Shown in pieces: positions 8,443 through 18,165 of a DNA stretch of 64,000 nt (position 1 is the stretch's first letter; each line of letters begins with the position of its first letter). The notes beneath the pieces were generated by a model. It did no database searches and was not told the DNA's origin. It saw nothing but the letters and a program-made list of their open reading frames with translations. Source of the DNA: Halomicroarcula saliterrae (lineage in GTDB: Archaea > Halobacteriota > Halobacteria > Halobacteriales > Haloarculaceae); NCBI RefSeq assembly GCF_031624395.1, contig NZ_JAMQON010000002.1:310001-374000 (forward strand), in the 5' to 3' direction. Made by a program: the position numbers and the translations under genes.

Positions 8443-9834
8443 ATGGCAACGGACCACTCACACGACCACGAGCGGACGGACCACGCCCACCACGACCACA
8501 GCGGTCCGGGCTACATGACGCCTCAGGCGGCCGTCGAGAACGCCCCGCGGGAGCGCCTCGCCTACGTGATGGGGAACCACGTCGGTATCGACGAGACGGC
8601 GCCGGACTTCCTCGCCGTCGTCGACGTCGACCCCGACTCGGACAGCTACTGCCAGCTCGTCGACCGCGTCGACCTGCCGAACGTCGGCGACGAGCTCCAC
8701 CACTTCGGCTGGAACGCCTGCTCCTCGTCCTGTCACATCGGCGGGCTGGAGCGGCGGTATCTGGTCGTCCCCGGAAACCGGAGTTCGCGTCTCCACATCG
8801 TCGACACCGAGGACCGCGAACACCCCGAGATAGCGAAAGTCATCGAGCCCGAGGCGGTCCACGAGTACGACCTCTCGGCGCCCCACACGGTCCACTGCAT
8901 CGGCGGCGGGACCGTCGTCATCTCGATGCTGGGCGACGCCGACGGCGACCTCCCGGGCGGGTTCCTCGAACTCGACGACGAACTGAACGTCAAAGGGCGA
9001 TGGGACCCGGCCGGCGAAATCGACTTCAACTACGACTTCTGGTACCAGCCGCGACACGACGCGATGGTCTCCTCGGAGTGGGCCGCCCCGAAGACCTACC
9101 AGCCCGGCTTCGACATCGAGGACGTCGAGGCGGGCAACTACGGCCACGAACTCCAGTTCTGGAGCTGGGAAGACCGCAAGGTCGAGCAGACGGTCGACCT
9201 CGGCGAGGAGGGGTTGATTCCGCTCGAAGTCCGCTTCCTCCACACGCCCGAACACGCCCACGGGTTCGTCGACGCGGCGCTGTCGTCGAACATCTTCCAC
9301 TTCTGGAAGCGCGACGGGGAGTGGCACACCGAGAAGGTCATCGACTTCGAGAGCCGTGAGCTGGAGGGGTGGGACATGCCGGTGCCGGCGCTGCCGACTG
9401 ACATCCTCGTCTCGATGGACGACCGCTACCTCTACGGCGGGAACTGGCTCCACGGCGAGCTGTGGATGTACGACATCTCCGACCCGGCGAACCCGCGCCA
9501 CGCCGACTCCCTCTCCGTCGGCGGCTACTTCGGCGACGTCCAGGAACTGCAGGGCCGCGACATCGTCGGCGGCCCCCAGATGCTCCAGCTGAGCCTCGAC
9601 GGCGAACGGCTCTACTGGACCACCTCGCTGTACTCCACGTGGGACGACCAGTTCTTCCCCGAAGAGGCGGAGAAGGGGTCCGTGATGCTGAAAGCCGACG
9701 TGGACCCCCGCCGCGGGACGATGACGCTCGACGAGGAGTTCCTCGTGGACTTCGGCGACCTGCCGGACGGCCCGGCCCGCGCCCACGAGATGCGCTGGCC
9801 CGACGGCGACTGCACGAGCGACGTCTGGGAGTGA
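8443..9834 (+). CDS. SELENBP1/SBP56-family protein (methanethiol oxidase-like)
   Basis: The 463-residue protein is full length for this beta-propeller family. It has the near-N-terminal cysteine region GWNACSSSC, the histidine-bearing segments SAPHTVHC and HTPEHAHGF, and the family-typical terminus RAHEMRWPDGDCTSDVW. Characterised relatives are copper-dependent methanethiol oxidases converting methanethiol to formaldehyde, hydrogen sulfide and hydrogen peroxide. The first 19 residues carry seven histidines, an unusual extension that may bind metal. A ferredoxin follows 12 bases downstream, then a DUF2182 membrane protein, so a redox or metal-supply module is likely. Substrate is inferred. Confidence 0.88.
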   Translation: MATDHSHDHERTDHAHHDHSGPGYMTPQAAVENAPRERLAYVMGNHVGIDETAPDFLAVVDVDPDSDSYCQLVDRVDLPNVGDELHHFGWNACSSSCHIGGLERRYLVVPGNRSSRLHIVDTEDREHPEIAKVIEPEAVHEYDLSAPHTVHCIGGGTVVISMLGDADGDLPGGFLELDDELNVKGRWDPAGEIDFNYDFWYQPRHDAMVSSEWAAPKTYQPGFDIEDVEAGNYGHELQFWSWEDRKVEQTVDLGEEGLIPLEVRFLHTPEHAHGFVDAALSSNIFHFWKRDGEWHTEKVIDFESRELEGWDMPVPALPTDILVSMDDRYLYGGNWLHGELWMYDISDPANPRHADSLSVGGYFGDVQELQGRDIVGGPQMLQLSLDGERLYWTTSLYSTWDDQFFPEEAEKGSVMLKADVDPRRGTMTLDEEFLVDFGDLPDGPARAHEMRWPDGDCTSDVWE

Positions 9835-9846
9835 GTCGGGTCGGCG

Positions 9847-10158
9847 ATGTCGACGCTCAGACTCGCGTGGCGAGACGGGCGGACGGCCGCCGTCGAGGAC
9901 CCGGAGGGGACGGTGCTCGACGCCGCCGAGGCCGCCGGGCTGGCACTCCCCTTTGGCTGTCGCACGGGCGCCTGTGGCACCTGCACCGGGCGCGTGCTCG
10001 CGGGCGAAGTGAGCCACGACCGGCGGCCGCGCGCGCTCAAGCGGCGCCACCTCGACGACGGCTACGTGCTGCTCTGTATCGCCACGCCCGACGGCGACTG
10101 CGCGGTCGAAGTCGGTGCCGAGGTGAAACGCGACCTGCTGGCGAACCCGTTCAGATAG
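9847..10158 (+). CDS. Plant-type [2Fe-2S] ferredoxin
   Basis: The 103-residue protein has the ferredoxin cluster pattern: C38, C43 and C46 (CRTGACGTC) and C77. It lacks the long acidic insertion of the major haloarchaeal ferredoxin and is shorter, so it looks like a specialised electron carrier. It sits 12 bases after the SELENBP1-like gene and 15 bases before the DUF2182 gene, most likely in one operon. Confidence 0.9.
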   Translation: MSTLRLAWRDGRTAAVEDPEGTVLDAAEAAGLALPFGCRTGACGTCTGRVLAGEVSHDRRPRALKRRHLDDGYVLLCIATPDGDCAVEVGAEVKRDLLANPFR

Positions 10159-10173
10159 CCACTCAGCGATACC

Positions 10174-10965
10174 ATGCCCCTGCTCGAACAACTGACCACG
10201 CACTCGCGCCAGTCGACGGCCACCGTCGCCGTCGGCACCTATCTCGTCGCAGCACTGGCGTGGCTGGCGCTCGTCCTGCACGACCCGCTCGAACACGCTC
10301 TCGTCGGCCACTCGGTGCTCGGGAGCCACGGCGGGCCGGGCGTCGCCGAGACCACCGCCGTCGCAGACGGCACCCTCGGCGTCGTCCACTACCTGCTGAT
10401 GTGGGGCCTGATGATGGTGGCGATGATGTACCCCTCGACTGCGGCGGCGTTCCAGTGGTACGCCGACCGTCAGCGCCGCCGGCCCGACGCTGGACCGGCT
10501 ACGGCCGTGCTCGCCTTCGTCGCCAGCTACACGCTCCTGTGGGTCGCCGTCGGCGTCGCCCCCCTCGCCGTCGTCGCGCTCGTCCCGCTGGGCACGGTCG
10601 CGGCCGCCCTCGGCCCGGCGTATCTCGGTGTCGCGCTGCTGGCCGTCGGCGGGTTCCAGCTATCGCCGGTCAAACGCCGGTCGTTACGGGCCTGTCGCTC
10701 CCCAGCGGGGTTCCTCCCGCCCGGCACCGAGGACCGACGCCCCGCCAGCCTAGGGTGGCAGTTCGGCCGGCAGGACGTCGCCGCCTGCGGCGTGCTCATG
10801 GCCCTGATGGTCGTCGTCGGCTCGATGAATCTGGGCTGGATGGCGCTCATCACAGTCGTCCTCTCGCTGGAACGGCTGACGGACCACGGAGAACGGTGGG
10901 CCCGGTGGACCGGCTACGTCGCCGTGGGGAGCGGTGTGGGTCTGCTCGCGCTCGCCGCGCTGTGA
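10174..10965 (+). CDS. DUF2182 predicted metal-binding membrane protein
   Basis: The 263-residue protein has about six to seven membrane helices and the family hallmark WGLMMVAMMYPS, a Met-rich intramembrane motif suggesting soft-metal (for example copper) binding. It is the third gene of the SELENBP1-like operon. A role in delivering metal to the copper-dependent partner is attractive but inferred from context only. Confidence 0.8.
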   Translation: MPLLEQLTTHSRQSTATVAVGTYLVAALAWLALVLHDPLEHALVGHSVLGSHGGPGVAETTAVADGTLGVVHYLLMWGLMMVAMMYPSTAAAFQWYADRQRRRPDAGPATAVLAFVASYTLLWVAVGVAPLAVVALVPLGTVAAALGPAYLGVALLAVGGFQLSPVKRRSLRACRSPAGFLPPGTEDRRPASLGWQFGRQDVAACGVLMALMVVVGSMNLGWMALITVVLSLERLTDHGERWARWTGYVAVGSGVGLLALAAL

Positions 10966-10993
10966 GTCGGCTCTGTGCGGGGCTCACGCCGGC

Positions 10994-11389
10994 CTACTCG
11001 CCCCGGTAGGCCTCGTGTAGGAACGCCAGCGCCGCGCCGAACATCGCGAGGTTGCCAAAGAACGCCAGTCGCTCGCCGTCGCGGTCGTCCGGGTCGGCGT
11101 TCCAGAAGTCGTGCATCGTCAGGGTCACGACCCCGAGGAAGCTGGCGACGGCGCCGGTCGCGACGCGGGGGAGCCGCCAGAACGCGACGCCAAGTCCGCC
11201 GACGAGCATCATCCCCGAGGCCATCGGGGCGAGGAGGTCCGGCAACGGGACGCCCGCCGACTCCGCGTACTCGATGGTGTCGTCCATATCCCGGAAGTCT
11301 TCGGAGGCCTGCAGCGCCATCCCGAGCCCGAAGACGAGGCGTCCGAGTCTGAAGTTCGTGCTCTCGCTGTCCGCCGACTCGTCTGTCAT
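10994..11389 (-). CDS. DoxX-like small membrane protein
   Basis: The 131-residue protein has four hydrophobic helices with the DoxX-like pattern: RLVFGLGMALQASEDF at the first helix, an acidic loop, and GMMLVGGLGVAFWRLPRVATG at the next. DoxX relatives have been tied to quinone-linked redox in membranes. It converges on the DUF2182 gene with a 28-base gap. The start MTDESADSES is the first plausible one after a promoter-like region. Confidence 0.7.
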   Translation of the reverse strand: MTDESADSESTNFRLGRLVFGLGMALQASEDFRDMDDTIEYAESAGVPLPDLLAPMASGMMLVGGLGVAFWRLPRVATGAVASFLGVVTLTMHDFWNADPDDRDGERLAFFGNLAMFGAALAFLHEAYRGE

Positions 11390-11430
11390 ACCACAGTACA
11401 CGGTATCATGACCCATAAACTTCGAGCCGA

Positions 11431-12345
11431 TTATTCCAAATCGGAGAGCCGTTCCACCTCGTCGTCGGCCTTCCACTCGCCCAGCTCTCTGGGGTCGACG
11501 TGGACGAACACGTCGTCGACCTCCGGCAGGGCCTGTATCGACTGGATGACCTCGGTCTCGATGTCGTGGGCCTCGTTCAGCGTCAGTTCGCCCTCGACCT
11601 CGATGTGGAGGCTCACGTCGATTTCGGGGCCGACGTAGTGGGCGATGACGTCGTGGGCGCCCTCGACTCGCGGGTGGGAGAGGGCACGTTCGAGGATCTC
11701 CCGGCGGAACTCCTCGGGCGGCGCGGCGCCGACGAGATAGTCGACGTTGTCCCGGACGACCTCGACGCCGGTGTAGAGGATGCCGACGGCGACGACGATG
11801 GCCGCGAGCGGGTCCGCGAGCGGGTAGCCGGCGGTCGCGCCGAGCACGCCGACCAGCGCCGCCCCCGCCGTCAGGATATCGTTGCGGTTGTCCTTGGCCG
11901 TCGCGACCAGCGCGGGGGAGTTGCGGTCGGTCCCCGCGGCCAGACAGTACCGGTAGAGCCCGTACTTCGCGGCGGCCGACAGCAGGAGGACACCGACGGC
12001 GACGGGGCCCTGCGTGACCGAGATATCGCCGGTGAGCAGCGCTCGACCGGCCTGCCAGAGGACGACGCCGCCGGCGAAGAAGATGCCGGCGGCGACGAAC
12101 AGCGAGACGAACGGCTCGATGCGCTCGTGGCCGTGCGGGTGCTCGAAGTCCGGCGGCCGGGTCGTCAGGTAGAGCCCGGCGACGATGACGAGCGAGTAGG
12201 CGGTGTCGGCGGCGCTGTTTACCGCCTCGCTCTGGATGGCCAGACTCCCCGTCGTGACCCAGACCGCGCCTTTCAGCGCAGCGAGCGCGAGGTTCACGCC
12301 CAGAACGAGCAGCCCGACCCGCCGGAGTGTGCCACGGCGAGACAT
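11431..12345 (-). CDS. Cation diffusion facilitator (possibly manganese-type)
   Basis: The 304-residue CDF exporter has six membrane helices and a C-terminal cytoplasmic ferredoxin-like domain (about 205-295). The transport-site pairs are N-x-x-x-D in helix 2 (VNSAADT) and D-x-x-x-D in helix 5 (KDNRND), instead of the His/Asp pair of zinc exporters. I recall such Asn/Asp-Asp/Asp sites from manganese-exporting CDFs, so Mn(II) or Fe(II) is more likely than zinc. The cytoplasmic domain keeps histidines that could sense metal. Confidence 0.88.
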   Translation of the reverse strand: MSRRGTLRRVGLLVLGVNLALAALKGAVWVTTGSLAIQSEAVNSAADTAYSLVIVAGLYLTTRPPDFEHPHGHERIEPFVSLFVAAGIFFAGGVVLWQAGRALLTGDISVTQGPVAVGVLLLSAAAKYGLYRYCLAAGTDRNSPALVATAKDNRNDILTAGAALVGVLGATAGYPLADPLAAIVVAVGILYTGVEVVRDNVDYLVGAAPPEEFRREILERALSHPRVEGAHDVIAHYVGPEIDVSLHIEVEGELTLNEAHDIETEVIQSIQALPEVDDVFVHVDPRELGEWKADDEVERLSDLE

Positions 12346-12369
12346 CTGTTCGAGAGTAGTCAGTGCCGA

Positions 12370-12927
12370 CTAAAGCCCCTTCGGAGGCGCGTCGACGCGA
12401 ACGGCGGCATCGGCCCCCACGACGCTGGTGCCGTCCTGCTCGGCGAAGGCGTCGTGGATGCGGTCGTAGCTATCGTCGACCGCCTCGACGATGACCTGCG
12501 TGTCGCCCACGACGGGCATGAAGTTGGTGTCGCCCTCCCATCGCGGGACGACGTGGGTGTGGAGGTGGTCGTCGATGGAACCGCCCGCGGCCTTCCCGCC
12601 CAGATTGAGCCCGGCGTTGAACCCATCGGGTGAGAGCCCCCGCTCCAGGGCGTCGAACGCCCGCTGTTTCAGCCGGGCGTGGTCGAGCAGCGTCTCGTCG
12701 TCCAGCGCCCCGTACTCGCCGGTGTGCGTGTGGGGTATCACCATCACGTGGCCCGGGCTGTAGGGGTAGTTGTTCAACAGGACGAAGGCGTGGTCGCTCC
12801 GGGCGACCACTCGGTTCTCGCGGTCGGTCTCGGCGTCCCGGAACGCACAGAACACACAGTCGGCGTCCGGGTTCTGCTCCTCCCGTTCGACCCACTCGAT
12901 GCGCCACGGCGCAAACACGCTCTCCAT
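12370..12927 (-). CDS. HIT-family nucleotide hydrolase/transferase
   Basis: The 185-residue protein has a zinc-type CVFC pair near residues 24-27, as in Fhit/Ap4A-phosphorylase-like archaeal members, and the histidine triad HLHTHVVPRW near residue 120. The NNYPYSPGHVMVIPHTH strand is typical. It likely hydrolyses dinucleoside polyphosphates or AMP-linked adducts. The stop lies 24 bases from the CDF start, so the two minus-strand genes may be co-transcribed. Confidence 0.9.
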   Translation of the reverse strand: MESVFAPWRIEWVEREEQNPDADCVFCAFRDAETDRENRVVARSDHAFVLLNNYPYSPGHVMVIPHTHTGEYGALDDETLLDHARLKQRAFDALERGLSPDGFNAGLNLGGKAAGGSIDDHLHTHVVPRWEGDTNFMPVVGDTQVIVEAVDDSYDRIHDAFAEQDGTSVVGADAAVRVDAPPKGL

Positions 12928-13130
12928 ACAGGACGCTCCGCCCGCCGGTCCAAAACCACTTCGACCGGCGCGGGCCCATATTTAAATTTTTCGGCCGTTC
13001 AGGCGGTTGCGTCCGATATCACGGTTTGAGAACGACCGCTAAGCGCTCTGTCGCCCGCGCAGACCCTCGACCGCTCTGTCCGGTTGTTGTCGGGCGATAA
13101 ACGGTCTGAACGAAGGACAACGGTAGACTG

Positions 13131-13139
13131 TTTTTATAC
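13131..13139 (+). promoter_or_regulatory. TATA box of the zinc-ribbon gene
   Basis: A T-rich element (TTTTTATAC) is centred about 30 bases before the ATG at 13166, the expected archaeal TATA position for a nearly leaderless transcript. The rest of the 238-base gap upstream shows no gene. Confidence 0.5.
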
Positions 13140-13165
13140 TCTAATCGGCGCGAATCAGGGACGAG

Positions 13166-13363
13166 ATGGCCACGACAAACGACGGGGTCGACATGTCAGA
13201 GGCGTGTGCGGACTGCGGTCGCGACACCCCCCACACGGTCAGCGTCCAGATACAGACCGAGAGCAGCAAGACCGAGAACGCGGAGTTCTCCCGCGAACCG
13301 TACCGGGTGAGCGAATGCCGGGTCTGTGGCGAGACGACGAGTACGCGGATGAACAACGCATAG
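13166..13363 (+). CDS. Small haloarchaeal zinc-ribbon protein (DUF7835-like)
   Basis: The 65-residue protein has two Cys pairs, CADC near residue 15 and CRVC near 52, consistent with a zinc beta-ribbon. The central segment SKTENAEFSREPYRV is one I associate with a small conserved haloarchaeal family. Small zinc ribbons often bind nucleic acid or protein partners, but the role is unknown. A good TATA box precedes it. Confidence 0.8.
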   Translation: MATTNDGVDMSEACADCGRDTPHTVSVQIQTESSKTENAEFSREPYRVSECRVCGETTSTRMNNA

Positions 13364-13528
13364 ACGGCCTGTTTCTACCGTTCGACTCCCGGGCAGCCGT
13401 CGGCTCGCCAGTCGCGAGCTTCGGACGGCGGAGCGCGAGTCACGCGCTGGCAGCGCCCGGGACCGGGGCTCCGCTCACGGATGGCCTCGCCACCCGTTCG
13501 CCTTTCACGGTCGTAAGCGACCGCGCTA

Positions 13529-13546
13529 CCGCGTCGTCACGTCGAC
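13529..13546. repeat. 18-base copy of the 3' end of map
   Basis: The same 18 bases (CCGCGTCGTCACGTCGAC) recur at 13688-13705, inside the final codons of map. On the minus strand this copy also reads GVDVTTR followed by a stop, like the true C-terminus. A small tandem duplication or relic is likely. Chance is possible given the base composition. Confidence 0.5.
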
Positions 13547-13610
13547 CCCCTCCTCCCACCTTTTTCTTCCTCGGATGTCCAGAGGCCACCCTCGTTGAAA
13601 AACGTAGGCG

Positions 13611-13616
13611 AAAAAA
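13611..13616 (-). terminator. T6 run downstream of map
   Basis: A run of six T on the minus strand lies about 60 bases after the map stop codon, a plausible archaeal terminator. A second run (13599-13602) supports the region as an end of transcription. Confidence 0.4.
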
Positions 13617-13678
13617 CGGGCCCTCACTCCGTTCGGCCCCGCGAACCGCGCTCGCTCCGCTCGCGCGGACGGGATTTG

Positions 13679-14575
13679 TTACCGCGACCGCGTCGTCACG
13701 TCGACGCCGTCGTCGGTCACGATGACGGTGTGTTCCTTCTGGCTGACGAACCGCCCCTCGGCCTCCTTGAGCACGGGGTAGCCGTGGACCATGTCCTGCT
13801 GTTTGAGCCGTCGCAGCGCCATCTTCGCGCGCGGCGAGTCGAGCCAGCGGGCCGCAAAGGGGAGCGTCTTGAACTCCTCGGTGACCTGGTCGAGCACCTG
13901 CCGGGCGTTGCGGTCCCGAATCGACCCCTCCCGTTCCAGCGCGAATATCTCCTCGCTCGCGCCCTCCTGTACCTTGCCACGGCCGTCCGTCGCGAACGGT
14001 TCGATGGCGACCACGTCGCCCGGCGACAGGGTCGCCCCCTGTGCGACCTCTCGGTTCGGGATGTTCGGCGCGGTGTGTTGCTCCCAGTGACCCAGCCCGT
14101 GGCCGGTGAGGTTGACGACGGGGTTGAACCCGTACCCCTCGATGACGTCCTCGACGGCTGCACCGATGTCGCCCACGTTGACGCCGGGGCCTGCGACCTC
14201 CAGCGCGGCGTCCAGGGCCTCTGCAGAGGCGGCGGCCAGTTCGTCCTGTCCCGAGAGGTCGACGGTGACGGCCGTGTCGGCCAGCCAGCCGTCGACGTGG
14301 ACGCCGATGTCCAGGTTGACCATCTCCTCGCCGAACGTGGCGTCGTCGTCGCGTTCGGGGGTCGCGTGGGCGGCCTCCTCGTCGATGGAGATGTTGACCG
14401 GGAAGGCGGGCTCGCCGCCCAGCTCGCGGATTTCGTTTTCGGCCCACTCGGCGACTTCGAGGTGGGAGACCCCCACCTCGACGCGCTCGGCGGCTTCGTC
14501 GCGCACCTGCGCGAGAATCTCGCCGGCCTCACGACACTTCTCGTACTGCTCGGCCTCGAAGTCCACGTCGCTCAT
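13679..14575 (-). CDS. map: Methionine aminopeptidase, archaeal type II
   Basis: The 298-residue enzyme removes the initiator methionine. Metal-ligand motifs of the pita-bread fold are visible: NLDIGVHVDGWLADTAV (two Asp), TGHGLGHWEQH (His), VAIEPF (Glu) and SQKEHTVIV (Glu). The type II insertion between the last ligands (about residues 190-270) is present. The start MSDVDFEAEQYEK matches the family's N-terminal helix. Confidence 0.93.
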   Translation of the reverse strand: MSDVDFEAEQYEKCREAGEILAQVRDEAAERVEVGVSHLEVAEWAENEIRELGGEPAFPVNISIDEEAAHATPERDDDATFGEEMVNLDIGVHVDGWLADTAVTVDLSGQDELAAASAEALDAALEVAGPGVNVGDIGAAVEDVIEGYGFNPVVNLTGHGLGHWEQHTAPNIPNREVAQGATLSPGDVVAIEPFATDGRGKVQEGASEEIFALEREGSIRDRNARQVLDQVTEEFKTLPFAARWLDSPRAKMALRRLKQQDMVHGYPVLKEAEGRFVSQKEHTVIVTDDGVDVTTRSR

Positions 14576-14618
14576 ATCCCGGCGTTGGGTGGTGTCGGTG
14601 AAAGCGTTTGTCGTTGTG

Positions 14619-14933
14619 TCACGCCGGCCGGCGGCGGGCCAGCAACCCGTACCCCGAGAGCACCGTGCCCGCGACGACGGCCGTCGCTGCCGCGGTCAAG
14701 GCGAGCAGTTCACGCGGTGTCGAAACCACCAGTGCCTGACCGTTCAGCGCGGCGTACGCCGACAGCAGGACGCCGTCGGCCGCGAGGACGGCGACTGACG
14801 CGACCAGTGCGACCACGCCGACGCCCAGCGCGGGTGCGAGCCACGCCCGACCGCGGCGGCTGGCGTCCACGCCGGCCAAGAGGCCCGCGAGGCCGGCGAA
14901 GACGGTCGTCAGGGCGATCTGGAGGGGAACCAT
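14619..14933 (-). CDS. Small three-helix membrane protein
   Basis: The 104-residue protein has three hydrophobic segments (about 3-20, 33-52, 77-97) separated by short Arg-rich or polar loops. It sits upstream of map on the same strand, 43 bases away, and downstream of the isoaspartyl peptidase gene. The family is not recognised. Confidence 0.62.
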   Translation of the reverse strand: MVPLQIALTTVFAGLAGLLAGVDASRRGRAWLAPALGVGVVALVASVAVLAADGVLLSAYAALNGQALVVSTPRELLALTAAATAVVAGTVLSGYGLLARRRPA

Positions 14934-14965
14934 ACCGGGATGTCCACAGGAGCGCACAAAAACCT

Positions 14966-15817
14966 TCACTCCGGTCCGGCTCGCGCGGTCTGCATCGCGG
15001 CGGTGTTGTGCTCGCGCCCGACGCGGCCCTCGTGGTCCAGCAGGAGAACGCCGGTCCGACCCCCGGTTTCGGCCTCGAACTCGGCGATGGCCTCGTCGGC
15101 GGCCTGTTGCGGACTGAAGGTGTCGAGCAGTTCGACCGCCCGCCGGGCCAGCCCGAAGCGGGCGATGGCCTCGCCCTCCCCGGTCGCGCTGGCGCCGCCC
15201 CTGTCGTCGGCGAAGAAGCCGGCACCGAGCTGTGGCACGTCGCCGACGCGGCCCGCGAGCGCGAACCAGCGGCCCGCGGTCGAGGTGGCCGCCGCCAGCC
15301 GGTCGCCGTCGGTCGCGACCGCGCCGACGGTGTCGGTGCCGCCGAAGTGGTCGCGGACCCAGTCGAGGTGGTCGTCGCTGCCGAGCGGGGGCGGGTCCGC
15401 CGCGTCGTAACGCGTTCGCGTCGCCTCGGTCAGCAGCTCGCCCTCGGTATCGATATCGTGGGCGGCCGCCAGCTCGACGGCCGGGTCGCCGGCGACGAGC
15501 AGGTGTGGCGTCGCCGTGGCGACGACGTGGGCTACGTCGACGGCGTGGACCACACCGGTCAGCCCCGCCGCGGCACCGGTGTTCCCCCGGTCGGTCATCA
15601 CGCCGGCCTCTGGTCGGACGACGCCGTCGCTCTGGACCGCGCCGCCGACGCCGGCGTTGAACGCGGGGTCGCGTTCCAGCGGTCGGACGGCTTCGCACGC
15701 GGCGTCGAGCGGTGTATCGGCGTCGCTTGCGGTTCGGGCGGCCGCTGCGAGCGACCGCTGGCGGTCCGCGGGCTCTTCTGGCGTACTCCCGGCACCGCCG
15801 TGGACAGCGACGAACAT
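14966..15817 (-). CDS. Isoaspartyl peptidase / plant-type asparaginase (Ntn hydrolase)
   Basis: The 283-residue precursor begins MFVAVHGGAGSTP, the family signature. Self-cleavage should occur before the threonine of TVGAVATDGD, releasing the catalytic Thr of the beta subunit. The following STAGR and GRVGDVPQLGAG motifs build the substrate pocket; the usual STGG is STAG here. It cleaves beta-aspartyl dipeptides from damaged proteins and may hydrolyse asparagine. The upstream open frame lacks protein-like composition, so this start is preferred. Confidence 0.88.
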   Translation of the reverse strand: MFVAVHGGAGSTPEEPADRQRSLAAAARTASDADTPLDAACEAVRPLERDPAFNAGVGGAVQSDGVVRPEAGVMTDRGNTGAAAGLTGVVHAVDVAHVVATATPHLLVAGDPAVELAAAHDIDTEGELLTEATRTRYDAADPPPLGSDDHLDWVRDHFGGTDTVGAVATDGDRLAAATSTAGRWFALAGRVGDVPQLGAGFFADDRGGASATGEGEAIARFGLARRAVELLDTFSPQQAADEAIAEFEAETGGRTGVLLLDHEGRVGREHNTAAMQTARAGPE

Positions 15818-15968
15818 ACGCACAGTTTGGCTGTCGACGGGAAAATAGATACCCCGCCAGCGGGAGGGCAGGTCGATGGGCGACGCGGTGTGGTAGTACT
15901 GCTGCCCCTTCGTGTGGCCCCCGTTACCATATCGACGGCAAAGCGGCAGCCATTTAGGGACAACTATC

Positions 15969-17243
<1,275 letters not shown>

Positions 17244-17272
17244 GCGGCCCCGAACACCGCCGTTTTTTGCCG

Positions 17273-17278
17273 TGTCGA
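17273..17278 (+). terminator. T6 terminator after icd
   Basis: Six T residues about 30 bases after the icd stop codon, preceded by a GC-rich stretch, sit in the short gap to a convergent gene. This is the expected archaeal termination signal. Confidence 0.55.
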
Positions 17279-17296
17279 AACCGGCCAGCCCCGTCT

Positions 17297-18040
17297 TCAG
17301 CCCGTCTCGGTCGCGTTCGAGGCGGCCGCCCACGCCGGCCGCACGGGGTCGCTCTCGCCGACGCGCCGGACGCTCACCCGCAGTCGCACGTCGACTGACT
17401 GGTCGATGTCGGGGTAGGCGGCCCGCGCGGTGACCGTGACCGTCCGGACGATATCCCCGCGTATCACGGCGTTCAGTCCGGCGTCACGGCCGATTCCCAA
17501 CCGTGCCGGCAGCGGGACACCGCGAGCGCCGTCCTGGCGGCCGCTGACGACCGTCTGTCCACCGGTCCGCTCGGCGGTGCGGTCGAACCCGCCCAGCAGG
17601 TTCCCGAGGAAACCCGACAGCGAGACGTCGTCGAAGCCCGAGCGGCTGCGGCTGGTCACCGTCTCGCTGCCGTTCTCGGCAGTCCGGGTGAACTCGTAGC
17701 TGTCGTTCTGCCAGAGCGAGCGGTTCGAGACGGCTTGCGGATAGGGACCACGCGCCCGACGCTCGTAGCTGTAGGTGCCGTCGGCCCCGACGACGAACTC
17801 GTCTGTGAGCCGGGCAGTGGACCCGTTTTCGTAGGTGACGGTCAGAGCCACCGTCGTCGTGTACGACCGGTTCGACAGCGCCGCTCGGTGGGCCGCAGCG
17901 ACCCGCTCGGCGTCGACGGACACCGCACCGGACGCGGTCGGGACCGGGGCGGGCGTCACCGTCTCGGGGACGGCGCTGGGACCCTGACAGCCCGCCAGCA
18001 CGAGGACGGCGAGCACGACCACCGTACGGCCACGATTCAT
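17297..18040 (-). CDS. Haloarchaeal lipoprotein, paralogue of the one at 33.6 kb
   Basis: The 247-residue product has a Sec-type lipoprotein signal with lipobox LAGC. A linker with Val-Pro-Thr-Ala elements (PETVTPAPVPTAS) leads to an outer-face domain starting RVAAAHRAALSNRSYT, with Asn-X-Ser/Thr sites. The overall plan, including the APVP linker and AxHxxAL helix, is shared with the lipoprotein at 33566, so they belong to one family (DUF7537-like). It may carry or sense hydrophobic ligands, but its function is unknown. Confidence 0.78.
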   Translation of the reverse strand: MNRGRTVVVLAVLVLAGCQGPSAVPETVTPAPVPTASGAVSVDAERVAAAHRAALSNRSYTTTVALTVTYENGSTARLTDEFVVGADGTYSYERRARGPYPQAVSNRSLWQNDSYEFTRTAENGSETVTSRSRSGFDDVSLSGFLGNLLGGFDRTAERTGGQTVVSGRQDGARGVPLPARLGIGRDAGLNAVIRGDIVRTVTVTARAAYPDIDQSVDVRLRVSVRRVGESDPVRPAWAAASNATETG

Positions 18041-18165
18041 ACGCACCAATCCGACCGGTCGGGCAAATCGTTTGTGCCGATGCGGGAGTCCGCTGGACCG
18101 GTGTGGCCGTCCCACGGGGCTGTGGCGTCGGAAGCGCTTTGTGAACGGAACGGTTCCGTGGGCAC

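Larger units (their letters stand above)
13364..13678. other. 315-base gene-free interval between zinc-ribbon gene and map
   Basis: No convincing gene is present. It holds T-rich runs on the plus strand (13561-13565), an A6 run at 13611-13616 that is a T6 run for the minus strand, and a short direct copy of the map 3' end at 13529-13546. It looks like a decayed duplication plus bidirectional termination signals. Confidence 0.5.

Noticed and set aside
8458-10389. A 643-codon minus-strand frame opposite the SELENBP1-like operon
   Set aside because: The plus-strand genes have clear family motifs; the opposite frame is a low-complexity shadow without motifs.
12928-13165. A possible small gene in the gap after the HIT gene
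   Set aside because: Only short frames without protein-like composition are present; the AT-rich part fits promoters for the flanking genes.
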